Shown: in pieces, positions 23,696-31,787 of the stretch
Position numbering within the stretch: the stretch's first letter is position 1
Layout: each line of letters starts with the position of its first letter
NCBI GenBank assembly: GCA_036569045.1
Contig: DATCRI010000010.1
Coordinates: forward strand, 1-46,006
Origin: Chthoniobacterales bacterium
GTDB taxonomy: Bacteria > Verrucomicrobiota > Verrucomicrobiia > Chthoniobacterales > JAATET01
DNA: 46,006 bases
Reading direction: 5' to 3'
Notes under the pieces: model-generated
The model's input: the letters and a program-made list of their open reading frames with translations, nothing else
Database searches by the model: none
Told to the model about the DNA's origin: nothing
Translations under genes and position numbers: made by a program

Positions 23696-25535
23696 GCGTG
23701 GCGGTGAGTTCGTCGCCAACCTCGAATCCTTTCGGAATAAAGCGCCAGGCGCCGATGCGCTCGAAGGGCTTGAATCCCGTCTCGGCGCAGACGAGCCGGC
23801 GAATCTCCGCGTCGACCAGTTCTCGCGCCGCAGGATTCTGCTCGAGCGCTGCAATGGAATCCGCGGCGATGCCGGCGGATTTGAAGGCGTCGAGATGCGG
23901 CACGAGAATCGCGCCGAGAAATTTCTGGTCCTGTCCGACGACCATGCATTGGTCGATGTAGGGCGACTGCGTGAGCTTGTTCTCGATCGGAAGTGGCTCT
24001 ACGTTTTCGCCGCTGAGAAGGACGATCGTATCCTTCGAGCGGCCGACGATTTTCAGGCAATCGTTGAATGTGACGAGGCCGATGTCGCCGGTGTTCAGCC
24101 AGCCGTCCCTGAGGATGCGGGCGGTGCCGGCGGGATCCTTGTAATAGCCAGCCATGATCTGCGGGCCCCTGGCGTGAATCTCGCCGCGCATGCCCCGGCC
24201 GTCGCCGCGATACTTGGGATTCGGATACAGCGTCTCGCCGGTATTGAGATCGACAATGCGCACCTCGGTCTCGAGATAGAGCGGGCCGACGGTGCCGATC
24301 ACGAGATTGTCCCACGAGCGGACCGCGAGCACGGGCGCCGTCTCGGTGAGGCCGTAGCCTTCGAGCACGGGGATCCCGATGAAGTTGAAGAACTCGTCGA
24401 CGTGGGGCTGGAGCGCGCCGCCACCGCTGATCGTGCCGCGAAACTCGCCCCCGACGACGGATCGCAATTTCTTCAGGACGATCCCGTCGAGCACGAGAAA
24501 GGGCAGCGTGTAAACGATGAGGTTGCCGACGTGGCCGGCGGCGAGGAGAAGGGATTCCGGGAGGCTCCGGCCGGTCAGGTCGAGCTGCTGCCCGCGGAAG
24601 AAGCGCTGCGCGCGCTTCACGCGCACGGCGCTGCGGTAGGCGACGTTGAAAAGCGCGCGCTGAGGGCCGGCCGCCTTTTCGACGTTGGCGAAAATCCTGT
24701 GGTAGAGGTTCTCCCACAGCCGCGGCGCGGAGCACATGACGGTGGGTTTCACCGTGCGGAGATCTTCTGCGATGTGCCGCACGGTCGTGTAGTAGGTGCA
24801 GACATTCCAGCTGAGGGCGAGCATGGCGAAGACGCGCTCGTAGCTGTGCCAGATGGGCAGGATCGAGAGTGCGCGGCCACCAGCGGGCAGCGCGAACGGA
24901 AGATTGCGCACCTGCGAGACCATGTTCGCGTGCGTGAGTTGCACGCCCTTGGGCGTTCCGGTCGTGCCCGAAGTGTAGATCAGCGTGAAGAGGTCGCCGG
25001 GCTGGATCTGCGCGGTGCGTTCCTCGGCGCGTCGATCGCCAGCGGCGCGCAATTCCCGGCCGCGGGCCTCCAGATCGGCGAGGCGCAATGCCTCGGCGTC
25101 GCCGGTAAACGCGGGATCCATCACGATCACGTGACGGATGCCGGCCACGGCCGCTTCGCGAAATTTGGCGAGCATCGCGGCATGCTCGACGAAGCAGACG
25201 CGCACGTCGGCGTGCTCGAGAATGTAACGAATTTCGGCGGGAGTGACGTCGGTGCCGCGCGGGACATCCGCGGCGCCGCAGAGCTGCACCGCGGCGTCGC
25301 AGAGGATCCACTCGAGGCGGTTGTCGGCAAGCAGCCCCACGTGTTCGCGGGCCTCGACGCCGAGATCGATGAGGCCGGTCGCGAGATTCAGGGCGCGTTC
25401 ATAGACCTCGCGATAGCTCGTGAACGTGAACGTGCCGCCCTTCTGTCGCGTGGCGTAACCGGGGGCATCGCCGAAGGCGGTCGCGGCGTCGCGGAAGAGC
25501 TCCGCGATATTTTTGGGGAGAATGCGAGTGGTCAT
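23631..25535 (-). CDS. Long-chain acyl-CoA synthetase (AMP-forming)
   Basis: A 634-residue member of the adenylate-forming ligase family, FadD/ACSL type. The AMP-binding P-loop is LIYTSGTTGTPKGVQLTH; later YGLTETAPVLAVRSWDN and GWLNTGDIGLVTFNDCLKIV-GRSKD complete the adenylation core, and ATLKIRRHV is near the end. It activates fatty acids to acyl-CoA through an acyl-AMP. Chain length cannot be told, but the size and insertions fit long-chain forms. It starts 10 bases after infA and shares an operon with a LuxC-type acyl-CoA reductase, so its acyl-CoA could be reduced to an aldehyde. The convergent hydrolase gene overlaps its 3' end. Confidence 0.9.
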   Translation of the reverse strand: MTTRILPKNIAELFRDAATAFGDAPGYATRQKGGTFTFTSYREVYERALNLATGLIDLGVEAREHVGLLADNRLEWILCDAAVQLCGAADVPRGTDVTPAEIRYILEHADVRVCFVEHAAMLAKFREAAVAGIRHVIVMDPAFTGDAEALRLADLEARGRELRAAGDRRAEERTAQIQPGDLFTLIYTSGTTGTPKGVQLTHANMVSQVRNLPFALPAGGRALSILPIWHSYERVFAMLALSWNVCTYYTTVRHIAEDLRTVKPTVMCSAPRLWENLYHRIFANVEKAAGPQRALFNVAYRSAVRVKRAQRFFRGQQLDLTGRSLPESLLLAAGHVGNLIVYTLPFLVLDGIVLKKLRSVVGGEFRGTISGGGALQPHVDEFFNFIGIPVLEGYGLTETAPVLAVRSWDNLVIGTVGPLYLETEVRIVDLNTGETLYPNPKYRGDGRGMRGEIHARGPQIMAGYYKDPAGTARILRDGWLNTGDIGLVTFNDCLKIVGRSKDTIVLLSGENVEPLPIENKLTQSPYIDQCMVVGQDQKFLGAILVPHLDAFKSAGIAADSIAALEQNPAARELVDAEIRRLVCAETGFKPFERIGAWRFIPKGFEVGDELTATLKIRRHVVTDKYAPLIAGMAS

Positions 25536-25545
25536 GAATTCGCGT

Positions 25546-25788
25546 TCAAGCGGACGGCCGGGGCGGCCCGCCGGATTCGCGGAACGTGATGCGGGCTTTC
25601 GTCAGATCATAGGGTGAAAGCTCCACCGTGACGGCATCGCCGGGCACGATGCGGATGAAATGTTTGCGCATCTTGCCGGAGATGTGGGCGAGCACGATGT
25701 GGCCATTGCCGAGCTTTACGCGAAACATCGTGCCAGGAAGAACCTCGGTGACGATGCCTTGGGCGGAAAGAGCCTCTTCCTTTGACAT
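25546..25788 (-). CDS. infA: Translation initiation factor IF-1
   Basis: An 80-residue OB-fold protein with the IF-1 sequence pattern: [40 protein letters not shown], then [16 protein letters not shown]. It binds the 30S A site during initiation. It is a few residues longer than usual, with a Gly/Pro-rich tail (SGGPPRPSA). It sits between the luxC-like gene (12-base gap) and the acyl-CoA ligase (10-base gap). That is not the usual ribosomal-protein or secY context. Whether this is the only infA in the genome cannot be judged here. Confidence 0.95.
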   Translation of the reverse strand: MSKEEALSAQGIVTEVLPGTMFRVKLGNGHIVLAHISGKMRKHFIRIVPGDAVTVELSPYDLTKARITFRESGGPPRPSA

Positions 25789-25800
25789 AGCTGCGGCGGG

Positions 25801-26913
25801 TTATAAGCCGTCCACCGCCTCGAAATCAACCCATCTCACCAGCGAGGCGAGGTTTGGCAACCCCTCCGCATGCCATGTCACGGGGGGAAATTGCATGCGG
25901 CCAAGCGGGCAGATGCGGGAGGCGCCGAGCGTCGCGATCCTGGCGGCGTTCACCTCGGTCGCGGGCCAGATGCCGATCGCGCCGAGCCAGCTGGCGACGG
26001 GTGCGAGCGCGCTGGCGAGGCCGGCGGCGGGGAGAGGCTTCACGAAGACGACGCGGTCCAGCGGGGATGTCGCAAACCAGGGATCTTCTTCGTAAATCAC
26101 GGTCCAATCCGTGCCGGTGGCGCTGGTCCACAACTGCACTCGCGGATCGCTCGCCGAGCGAAAGGCATAGCTGGCGCGGAGGTCGGCGATGGCCGCATTG
26201 CCGCCAACGCTGAGCGCACGCCGAGGCGTGGCTCGATTGAAGGCGTCCATGGCTTCCGCAAGCCTCGCGGCGTAGGTCCGCGCGGAGAGGCCGCGAGATT
26301 CGTCGACGTAGATGTCGTGCGGAGAGAGGCAGCCCTGCTGGTCGTAGAGCGAGACGTCGCGCGCGGCGCTCGCGGCGGATTCGCACGCGGGATCGTCGAA
26401 CACGATCGCGAGACTCACCCGATGCCCGTGGGCCTGGAAGGGCACCCCGGGCGAAACTTTCGCGCGAAAGTGGGCGATCGTCTCGTCGCTACCGAAGATC
26501 GCCATGGCCCCGGCCTCGCGCAGCCAGGCATCGGGAAGCGAGGAACTCAGCTCGACGCGCGCGGCGAGATCTGGCGGAAGATTCGCCCGAAAGGCGTCCA
26601 CTTCGGGAAGGCCGACGGCGGGGACCTTCACGCGATTGTGCGCACCGAGAAGCAGGCCGCGGAGCAGGCTTTGCAGCGCGGCGTGCGGGGTGTTCCCGCT
26701 CACGATGTGAAGGATGCTTTCTGGAGCGATCGCCCGCGCGAGGCGCCCACCGTAGGGGCGGAAACCGTCGAGAATCTCCGCATGCCCCAACTCGAGCGCG
26801 ACGAGCTGGACCAAGTCGGCCGTTCGGATTTCGCCCAAGATCGGAAATCGCGCGGCGACCTCGGCCAGGGCCTCGGCTCGGGCGGCAGTGGGTCGAAGAC
26901 GCTCGGGAGTCAT
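25801..26913 (-). CDS. LuxC-type acyl-CoA reductase family protein
   Basis: A 370-residue protein of the LuxC/acyl-CoA reductase family (PF05893), a branch of the aldehyde dehydrogenase fold. HIVSGNTPHAALQSLLRGLL plus LGAHNRVKVP (about residues 78-107) is the nucleotide-binding core, and DQQGCLSPHDIYVDE carries the likely catalytic Cys. FGSDETIAHFR and the C-terminal RICPLGRMQFPPVTWHAEG complete the match. Such enzymes reduce acyl-CoA or acyl-ACP to fatty aldehyde with NADPH; in luminous bacteria LuxC works with LuxD and LuxE. No luciferase or LuxE is here; an acyl-CoA ligase two genes down may supply the substrate. The ATG at 26913 is chosen because the reading upstream lacks family similarity. 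Confidence 0.85.
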   Translation of the reverse strand: MTPERLRPTAARAEALAEVAARFPILGEIRTADLVQLVALELGHAEILDGFRPYGGRLARAIAPESILHIVSGNTPHAALQSLLRGLLLGAHNRVKVPAVGLPEVDAFRANLPPDLAARVELSSSLPDAWLREAGAMAIFGSDETIAHFRAKVSPGVPFQAHGHRVSLAIVFDDPACESAASAARDVSLYDQQGCLSPHDIYVDESRGLSARTYAARLAEAMDAFNRATPRRALSVGGNAAIADLRASYAFRSASDPRVQLWTSATGTDWTVIYEEDPWFATSPLDRVVFVKPLPAAGLASALAPVASWLGAIGIWPATEVNAARIATLGASRICPLGRMQFPPVTWHAEGLPNLASLVRWVDFEAVDGL

Positions 26914-26975
26914 GAATGGCCGACAACATGGGCGGCTTAGAGAAAAATCGCGAGCAAACCCTAACTGTCGATTTT

Positions 26976-26981
26976 TATACT
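26976..26981 (+). promoter_or_regulatory. Possible -10 element in the luxC/kinase divergent region
   Basis: The 104-base space between the divergent starts (26914-27017) contains TATACT (26976-26981), 5 of 6 to the -10 consensus, 36 bases before the kinase GTG. No good -35 is seen at the right distance. The minus strand has TCGACA nearby, which could serve the leftward operon. Assignments are tentative. Confidence 0.22.
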
Positions 26982-27017
26982 TTCCAAGAACACTCAACTT
27001 CGGAATGATCCGGCCCC

Positions 27018-28466
27018 GTGCAACAAAAAAACCTGCCATTCGAAATCCAGGAATTCGAACGTCTGCTGGCCCGGCCTAACAGTGATCCCACCGGCCTCGC
27101 GGGGTTTTTCAACAGCGGGCAAATTTACGTGGGGCGCGTCCCGGCCCGGCTCGACGTGATGGGAGGCATCGCCGATTACTCCGGCGCGAATGTTTGCGAA
27201 GCCGTGCTCGGCCGCGGAATGTTGATGGCGCTCCAGCCCCGGACTGATCGGACGCTGCGCATTCGCACGATTCAGGAAGGCCGGCGCTCGCTTCCGGTGG
27301 AAACCCGCATTCCGCTCGACTATTTCGCCTCCGGCGACGGGCTGGCCAGCTACCCCGAGATTCACGAGCTCTGCTCGGCGAATCCCCTCTCGAGCTGGGT
27401 CTCTTACATCGGCGGAACGATCTTCACCCTGCTCAAGGAGGAGTCCATCCGGCTGCCCTACGGCTTCAGCCTCCTGCTGCTCAGCGCCGTGCCCATGAAT
27501 GTCGGCATCGGCAGCTCCGCCGCGGTCGAGATCGGCACGATCTCCGCGCTGAACGCCTACCTGGGCCTCGGACTGGATGCGAGCCGGATCGCGAGGCTTG
27601 CGCAGATGGCAGAGAACCATGTCGTCGGCGCGCCGTGCGGCATCATGGACCAGACCGCCATTACCAGCGGCCGCGAAGGCCGGCTCACCCACATTCTCTG
27701 CCGTCCCGGGAAGGTTCTCGGCGATCTGGCCATTCCGCGTGGCACCGGTTTCATGGGCATCAGTTCGATGGTGCGTCATTCCGTTGGCGCAAATCCCTAC
27801 AGCGACACACGCATCGGCGCGTTCATGGGCCGTCGCATCATCAACGACCAGCGCGCGAAGACCGGCGCCGGCCGGCTCGAATACATCACCGAGCTCTCGG
27901 TCGCGGAGTTCAACGAGCAATACGCCGGCATTCTTCCGGAAAAGATTCTCGGCTCGGAATTCGTCACCGCCTACCGCACGCACGACGATCCCGTCACCAC
28001 GATCCAGCCCGACGCGACCTATCGCGTTGCGGGGCCGTCCCGTCACCCGGTCGAGGAGAACGAGCGCGTGCTGGCTTTCATGGAGGCTCTCAAGTCGGCC
28101 GGGGAGGGCGATACGGCCGCATTGGTGACTGCCGGGGAGCTCATGTATTCCGCGCACGAGAGCTACCGCACGAACTGCCATCTCTCGGTGCCGGAAGTGG
28201 ATTTCCTCGTCGAGGCCGTGCGCAAGCGCGGACCGAAGAGCGGCCTGTATGGCGCGAAGATCACCGGTGGCGGCACGGGCGGCACGGTGGCGATTTACGG
28301 GCAGCTCGACGCGCTGAAGAAGCAGGTGCCCGAGATCGCCGAGGAGTATTCCCGTCTGATCGGCCAGCTTCCCGACATCTTCGAGGGCACGTCGCCTGGC
28401 GCGCTCGAGTTCGGCGCCCGCCGCTATCACTTCGACGCGAACGGCTGGGGCGGCGAGCCGGTCTGA
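27018..28466 (+). CDS. GHMP-family sugar kinase, L-arabinokinase/galactokinase-like
   Basis: A 482-residue kinase starting at GTG. The N-terminal substrate motif VGRVPARLDVMGGIADYSGA (about 38-57) closely resembles the kinase part of plant L-arabinokinase and is a variant of the galactokinase signature. The ATP-binding GHMP motif PMNVGIGSSAAVEIGTISAL is at about 158-177. HVVGAPCGIMDQTAI and the C-terminal GAKITGGGTGGTVAIYG are the remaining conserved blocks. It should phosphorylate a sugar at C1; L-arabinose, galactose or a uronic acid are candidates. A sugar-1-phosphate uridylyltransferase gene follows after 13 bases, so the pair probably makes a UDP-sugar by salvage. Confidence 0.8.
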   Translation: MQQKNLPFEIQEFERLLARPNSDPTGLAGFFNSGQIYVGRVPARLDVMGGIADYSGANVCEAVLGRGMLMALQPRTDRTLRIRTIQEGRRSLPVETRIPLDYFASGDGLASYPEIHELCSANPLSSWVSYIGGTIFTLLKEESIRLPYGFSLLLLSAVPMNVGIGSSAAVEIGTISALNAYLGLGLDASRIARLAQMAENHVVGAPCGIMDQTAITSGREGRLTHILCRPGKVLGDLAIPRGTGFMGISSMVRHSVGANPYSDTRIGAFMGRRIINDQRAKTGAGRLEYITELSVAEFNEQYAGILPEKILGSEFVTAYRTHDDPVTTIQPDATYRVAGPSRHPVEENERVLAFMEALKSAGEGDTAALVTAGELMYSAHESYRTNCHLSVPEVDFLVEAVRKRGPKSGLYGAKITGGGTGGTVAIYGQLDALKKQVPEIAEEYSRLIGQLPDIFEGTSPGALEFGARRYHFDANGWGGEPV

Positions 28467-28479
28467 TTTCCTGATCACA

Positions 28480-29364
28480 ATGAGCGCCACTGTTCGCAAA
28501 GCCGTCGTGCCCGCCGCGGGTCTTGGCACCCGCCTGTTTCCCGCCTCGCACGCGGTGAAGAAGGAGCTGTTCCCCGTGGTCGGCCCCGACGGCATCGCTC
28601 GCGCGATGATTCATTACCACCTGCTCGAGCTTGTGAATGCGGGCATCGAGGAGGTTTGCGTGATCGTCCAGCCCGGCGACGACGCGCCCATCCGCGCCTA
28701 CTTCGAAGGGGCCGACGATGCCTACCTGCGCCGGCTCGAGAAATACCCGCGCCTCCACGCCGAGGCCCTGCATATGCGCGAGCTGGCGGGCCGCCTGCGC
28801 TTCGCCACGCAGCACGAACAGGAAGGCTACGGCCACGCCGTCTTCCAATCCCGCGATTTCGCTGCCGGTGAGCCGGTCGTGCTCTGCCTCGGCGATCATC
28901 TTTTCCGTGGCGTGACGACTTCCCCCGCGCAGGAGCTCATGGCGCATTGGGACGGCGTTCGCAGCGTCTCCGCGGTCAACCGCATCTCGCCGGGAGAACT
29001 CAAGGGCTACGGCACCATTGCGGGAAAGCGGAGCGCCGAAGAACCGCGCCTCATCGACGTTTCGCTCATCATCGAAAAGCCGGCCGTCGAGGTCGCGCGC
29101 GAGTCGCTCCATGTCGACGGACTCCCGGAGGACACGTTTCTCGGCTGGTTCGGCATGCACCTGCTCGCGCCCAGCATCTACGACGTTCTCGAGGAAATGA
29201 TTCGCGGCGACATGCGCGACGGCGGCGAATTCCAGCTCACCCGCGCCCAGGAAATCCAGCGCCAGCGCCACGGCTATCTCGCGCTCGAGATGACCAGTGC
29301 GCAGCGCTACGATTTCGGCGTGCCGGACGATTTTCTCGCGAGCGTTGCCGCCTTTCGGCAGTAG
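28480..29364 (+). CDS. UTP-sugar-1-phosphate uridylyltransferase (GalU-like)
   Basis: A 294-residue nucleotidyltransferase. The signature RKAVVPAAGLGTRLFPASHA with VKKELFPVV is the UTP/Mg-binding loop of the GalU family. YGHAVFQSRDF and VVLCLGDHLFRG follow, the latter giving the second metal ligand Asp. EKPAVEVARE and a C-terminal EFQLTRAQEIQ complete the fold. It forms UDP-sugar and pyrophosphate from UTP and a sugar-1-phosphate. The segment between residues about 70 and 105 is richer in charged residues than in GalU and may set specificity. The tight spacing with the upstream kinase implies that the kinase product is the substrate. Confidence 0.85.
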   Translation: MSATVRKAVVPAAGLGTRLFPASHAVKKELFPVVGPDGIARAMIHYHLLELVNAGIEEVCVIVQPGDDAPIRAYFEGADDAYLRRLEKYPRLHAEALHMRELAGRLRFATQHEQEGYGHAVFQSRDFAAGEPVVLCLGDHLFRGVTTSPAQELMAHWDGVRSVSAVNRISPGELKGYGTIAGKRSAEEPRLIDVSLIIEKPAVEVARESLHVDGLPEDTFLGWFGMHLLAPSIYDVLEEMIRGDMRDGGEFQLTRAQEIQRQRHGYLALEMTSAQRYDFGVPDDFLASVAAFRQ

Positions 29365-29373
29365 TCATCGGGA

Positions 29374-30114
29374 GTGAATCCGCACGTCGAGGTTTCCGGC
29401 ACCGGTGACATTCCGGTCGTGTGTGTGCATGGCTGGGCCTGTCACGGCGGGCATTTCGCCGAGGTGGCGGAACGGCTTGGGTCGCGATTCCGGGTGTATC
29501 GGCCGGATCTGCCGGGGCATGGCCAGACGCCGCTCGGAAACTTCGAGCCAACCTTTCCCGGCTACACGGCCGTCCTCGCTGATTTCTTGAAATCGCTCGC
29601 CCCGGCGCGTCCGATGGTCGTCGGACACAGCATGGGCGGCGTGCTTTCGCTGATGGCGGCTGCCCAGGTCGACGTGCGTGCGGTGATCAATCTCGACGGC
29701 AGCCTGCCTGCGCGGGAGAGCACGCTGGCTGCGCAGGCGACGGTGGCCTCATGGCTCGATGAACCCGATTATCTCGAGCGGCTGCGGGTCGCGCTCGCGG
29801 AAGGATTTTTTCTCCCGACGGAGCGCGGACCGCGATGCAACGAAATCATCGACGGCATGTGCCGCGCGCCGCGCGAAGTTCTCCGATTTCTGCCGGAGCA
29901 GATTCACACGATCGATCCCTCCGCGTTTCTGCCGCGAGTGCAGGCGCCGATGCTCTACGTCGGGGCAGCGCGACCGCGCTACGACGAGGCAGGGGCGCTC
30001 GCGCTGAATGCGGCGATCCGGTTCACGCAGATTGCCGGCGCGGGTCACTTCCTGCCGATTTTTGCGGCGGAGAAAGTTGCGGATCTCGTCGAGCGAGTCG
30101 CTGCGGCGACCTAG
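29374..30114 (+). CDS. Alpha/beta hydrolase, BioH/esterase-like
   Basis: A 246-residue alpha/beta hydrolase beginning at GTG 29374. PVVCVHGWACHGGHFAEVAE is the oxyanion-hole region, GHSMGG near residue 87 is the nucleophile elbow with the catalytic Ser, an Asp should lie near LYVGAARPRYDEAG, and the catalytic His is in IAGAGHFLPIFAAE. The VCVHGWAC start and the size resemble BioH, the pimeloyl-ACP methyl ester esterase, but no biotin gene is adjacent and the assignment stays open. It is the third gene of the kinase/uridylyltransferase operon (9-base gap). Its stop overlaps the convergent DUF885 gene by 4 bases. Confidence 0.8.
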   Translation: MNPHVEVSGTGDIPVVCVHGWACHGGHFAEVAERLGSRFRVYRPDLPGHGQTPLGNFEPTFPGYTAVLADFLKSLAPARPMVVGHSMGGVLSLMAAAQVDVRAVINLDGSLPARESTLAAQATVASWLDEPDYLERLRVALAEGFFLPTERGPRCNEIIDGMCRAPREVLRFLPEQIHTIDPSAFLPRVQAPMLYVGAARPRYDEAGALALNAAIRFTQIAGAGHFLPIFAAEKVADLVERVAAAT

Positions 30115-31787
30115 CCGGAGGGCCGCATTCGGGCCTCGAGGATCCAGCGCCACGGGATGGCGCCGTGGCTGAGCATCCAGTCGTTGAACTGCTTGAGCGA
30201 CCAGCCTTCGCCCTCCACGAAATGCGCGTGCAGGCGCTCCACCTCGAGGCGGCCGAGCAGGTAGCTCATCGGGACGGTTGGCGAGCTTGTATACCAGTTC
30301 ACGTCGCCCTGCGCGCGGGCCTTCGTGAAGCCGACGCCGTCCATGAGGACCTTGCACGCGCCGTCGTAGCTGAGGCTGCCGTCATGCAGGCCGCAATCGA
30401 TGATGATGCGATAGGCGCGCCAGAGGGCGTCCTGAAGCTCCTGCAGGCGGGTGAGGGGATGGGCGGCGAGGTCGACGATGCCGCGATCGACGCACATCTT
30501 TTCGCACCAGAGCGTCCAGCCCTCGTAGTAGATCGAGTGCGCGAACAGGCGGCGCAGCTTGCTCGGATGCTGGTTCTGAATGGCGAACTGCAGGTGATGG
30601 CCGGGATAGGCCTCGTGCGCGGCGGTGAGTTCAATGCCGTGGTGCTGGCGAATCTCGGCGAGCTTCCTTGCGGGATCCGTCTGCGTGAGGCTGAGGTCGT
30701 TCACCCAGAAAATGCCGACCTGCCGGCGCGAGTAGGCGGGCGGCTGGTTGTAGGCGGCGGTGGGAAACTGGTGCCGCAGAAAGGCCGGCACGGGCAGCAC
30801 GTCGAGCGATTCGCCGGTGGGCAGCGTCACGAGATCGAGCTCGCCGAGGCGCGCGCGAATCTGCGCGGTGGTGTCGCGGTAGAGGTCGATGAGCGGGCGG
30901 TCGGGGGTCCATGCCGCGGAGGCCGCGGCCAGGGCGGCGGCGGGATCCTTCAACCCCAGGCGGGCGGCCTCGGCACGCAACTCGCCTTTGAATCGCTCGA
31001 TGAGTGCGAGGCCATTCGCGCGAATCTCCGGCAGCGATTGGTCGAAGCCGAGGCGTTCGCGCATGAGAAACTCGAAGCCCTCCCGGCCGACGGCGTAGCC
31101 ATCCTTCGGACCGGGCGGCTTTTTGCGGATCGCCGCGGCATAGTCGGCGAAGGCCTGCTTCGCGGCGGTGATGAGCCGGGCATTGCGGTCGGGATTTGCG
31201 GAAAGCGCGCCAAGCTCTGCCTCGAGGCCGGTGAGAAACTCGATGCCGCCCTCGGCGGAAGCCAGCGCGAGCTTCGTCCAAAGCGGAACGGGACGGCGGA
31301 GGTTGCGGGCGCCGGTCGCGAGATAGGCGGGAATTTTTTCGAGACGCGATTCGATGGCCGGAAGCGCCCGGCGCAGCGCCGCTGGCGAGTGGGCGTGGCG
31401 AATGACGAGGTCGAAGATGGCGTGGGTGGCGCCGTCGACGGGACGCTGGGGGTTGGTGCGCCAGCGCTCGAGGCGGTCCTCGTAGAATGCGCTGGTGCGG
31501 AGCATCGCGAGAAATCCGCGGCGGTCGAGGTAGTCGTCGCCCGTGAACTCGGCCTCGGGAAGCGCCTCGACGGCAGCGAGGGTGCGGGCGACGAGAGCGT
31601 TCTGCGCGCGGAAGTCCGCGGCGGAGTTTGTGCTCAGGCCGGCATCATATTTCGCGAGGCCGAGAGCGCTGGCGTCCTCGGGAAAGCGCACGTGGCTTTC
31701 GGCGAGAAAAGCGTCCGCGAGGCGGCGAAACGCGCGCGGGGCGGCGGAGGGTTTACTCGACGATGTCGAGGAGGTTGCCTTTGTCAT
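30111..31787 (-). CDS. DUF885 family protein, probable metallopeptidase
   Basis: A 558-residue DUF885 protein. The metal-binding motif HEAYPGHH (about 391-398) with a following YYEGWTLWCEKMC (Glu about 422) makes the set of zinc ligands expected of this gluzincin-like family. HPLTRLQELQDALWRAYR and GEGWSLKQFNDWMLS further identify it. There is no signal peptide, whereas many family members are lipoproteins or exported. Family members are predicted dipeptidyl or oligopeptide peptidases; the substrate is unknown. The first 34 residues are Ser/Ala-rich. Its start overlaps the 3' end of the upstream exported-protein gene by 35 bases, so the two are translationally linked. Confidence 0.9.
   Translation of the reverse strand: MTKATSSTSSSKPSAAPRAFRRLADAFLAESHVRFPEDASALGLAKYDAGLSTNSAADFRAQNALVARTLAAVEALPEAEFTGDDYLDRRGFLAMLRTSAFYEDRLERWRTNPQRPVDGATHAIFDLVIRHAHSPAALRRALPAIESRLEKIPAYLATGARNLRRPVPLWTKLALASAEGGIEFLTGLEAELGALSANPDRNARLITAAKQAFADYAAAIRKKPPGPKDGYAVGREGFEFLMRERLGFDQSLPEIRANGLALIERFKGELRAEAARLGLKDPAAALAAASAAWTPDRPLIDLYRDTTAQIRARLGELDLVTLPTGESLDVLPVPAFLRHQFPTAAYNQPPAYSRRQVGIFWVNDLSLTQTDPARKLAEIRQHHGIELTAAHEAYPGHHLQFAIQNQHPSKLRRLFAHSIYYEGWTLWCEKMCVDRGIVDLAAHPLTRLQELQDALWRAYRIIIDCGLHDGSLSYDGACKVLMDGVGFTKARAQGDVNWYTSSPTVPMSYLLGRLEVERLHAHFVEGEGWSLKQFNDWMLSHGAIPWRWILEARMRPSG

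Noticed and set aside
25340-25352. CACGTG core in CCCCACGTGTTCG as a further parS site
   Set aside because: Only the central 6 bases are palindromic; the flanking bases needed for ParB binding do not match.
23466-25589. Plus-strand open frame of 707 codons and a second 584-codon minus frame over the acyl-CoA ligase
   Set aside because: Both overlap the ligase with intact adenylation motifs. Their composition is typical of shadow frames.
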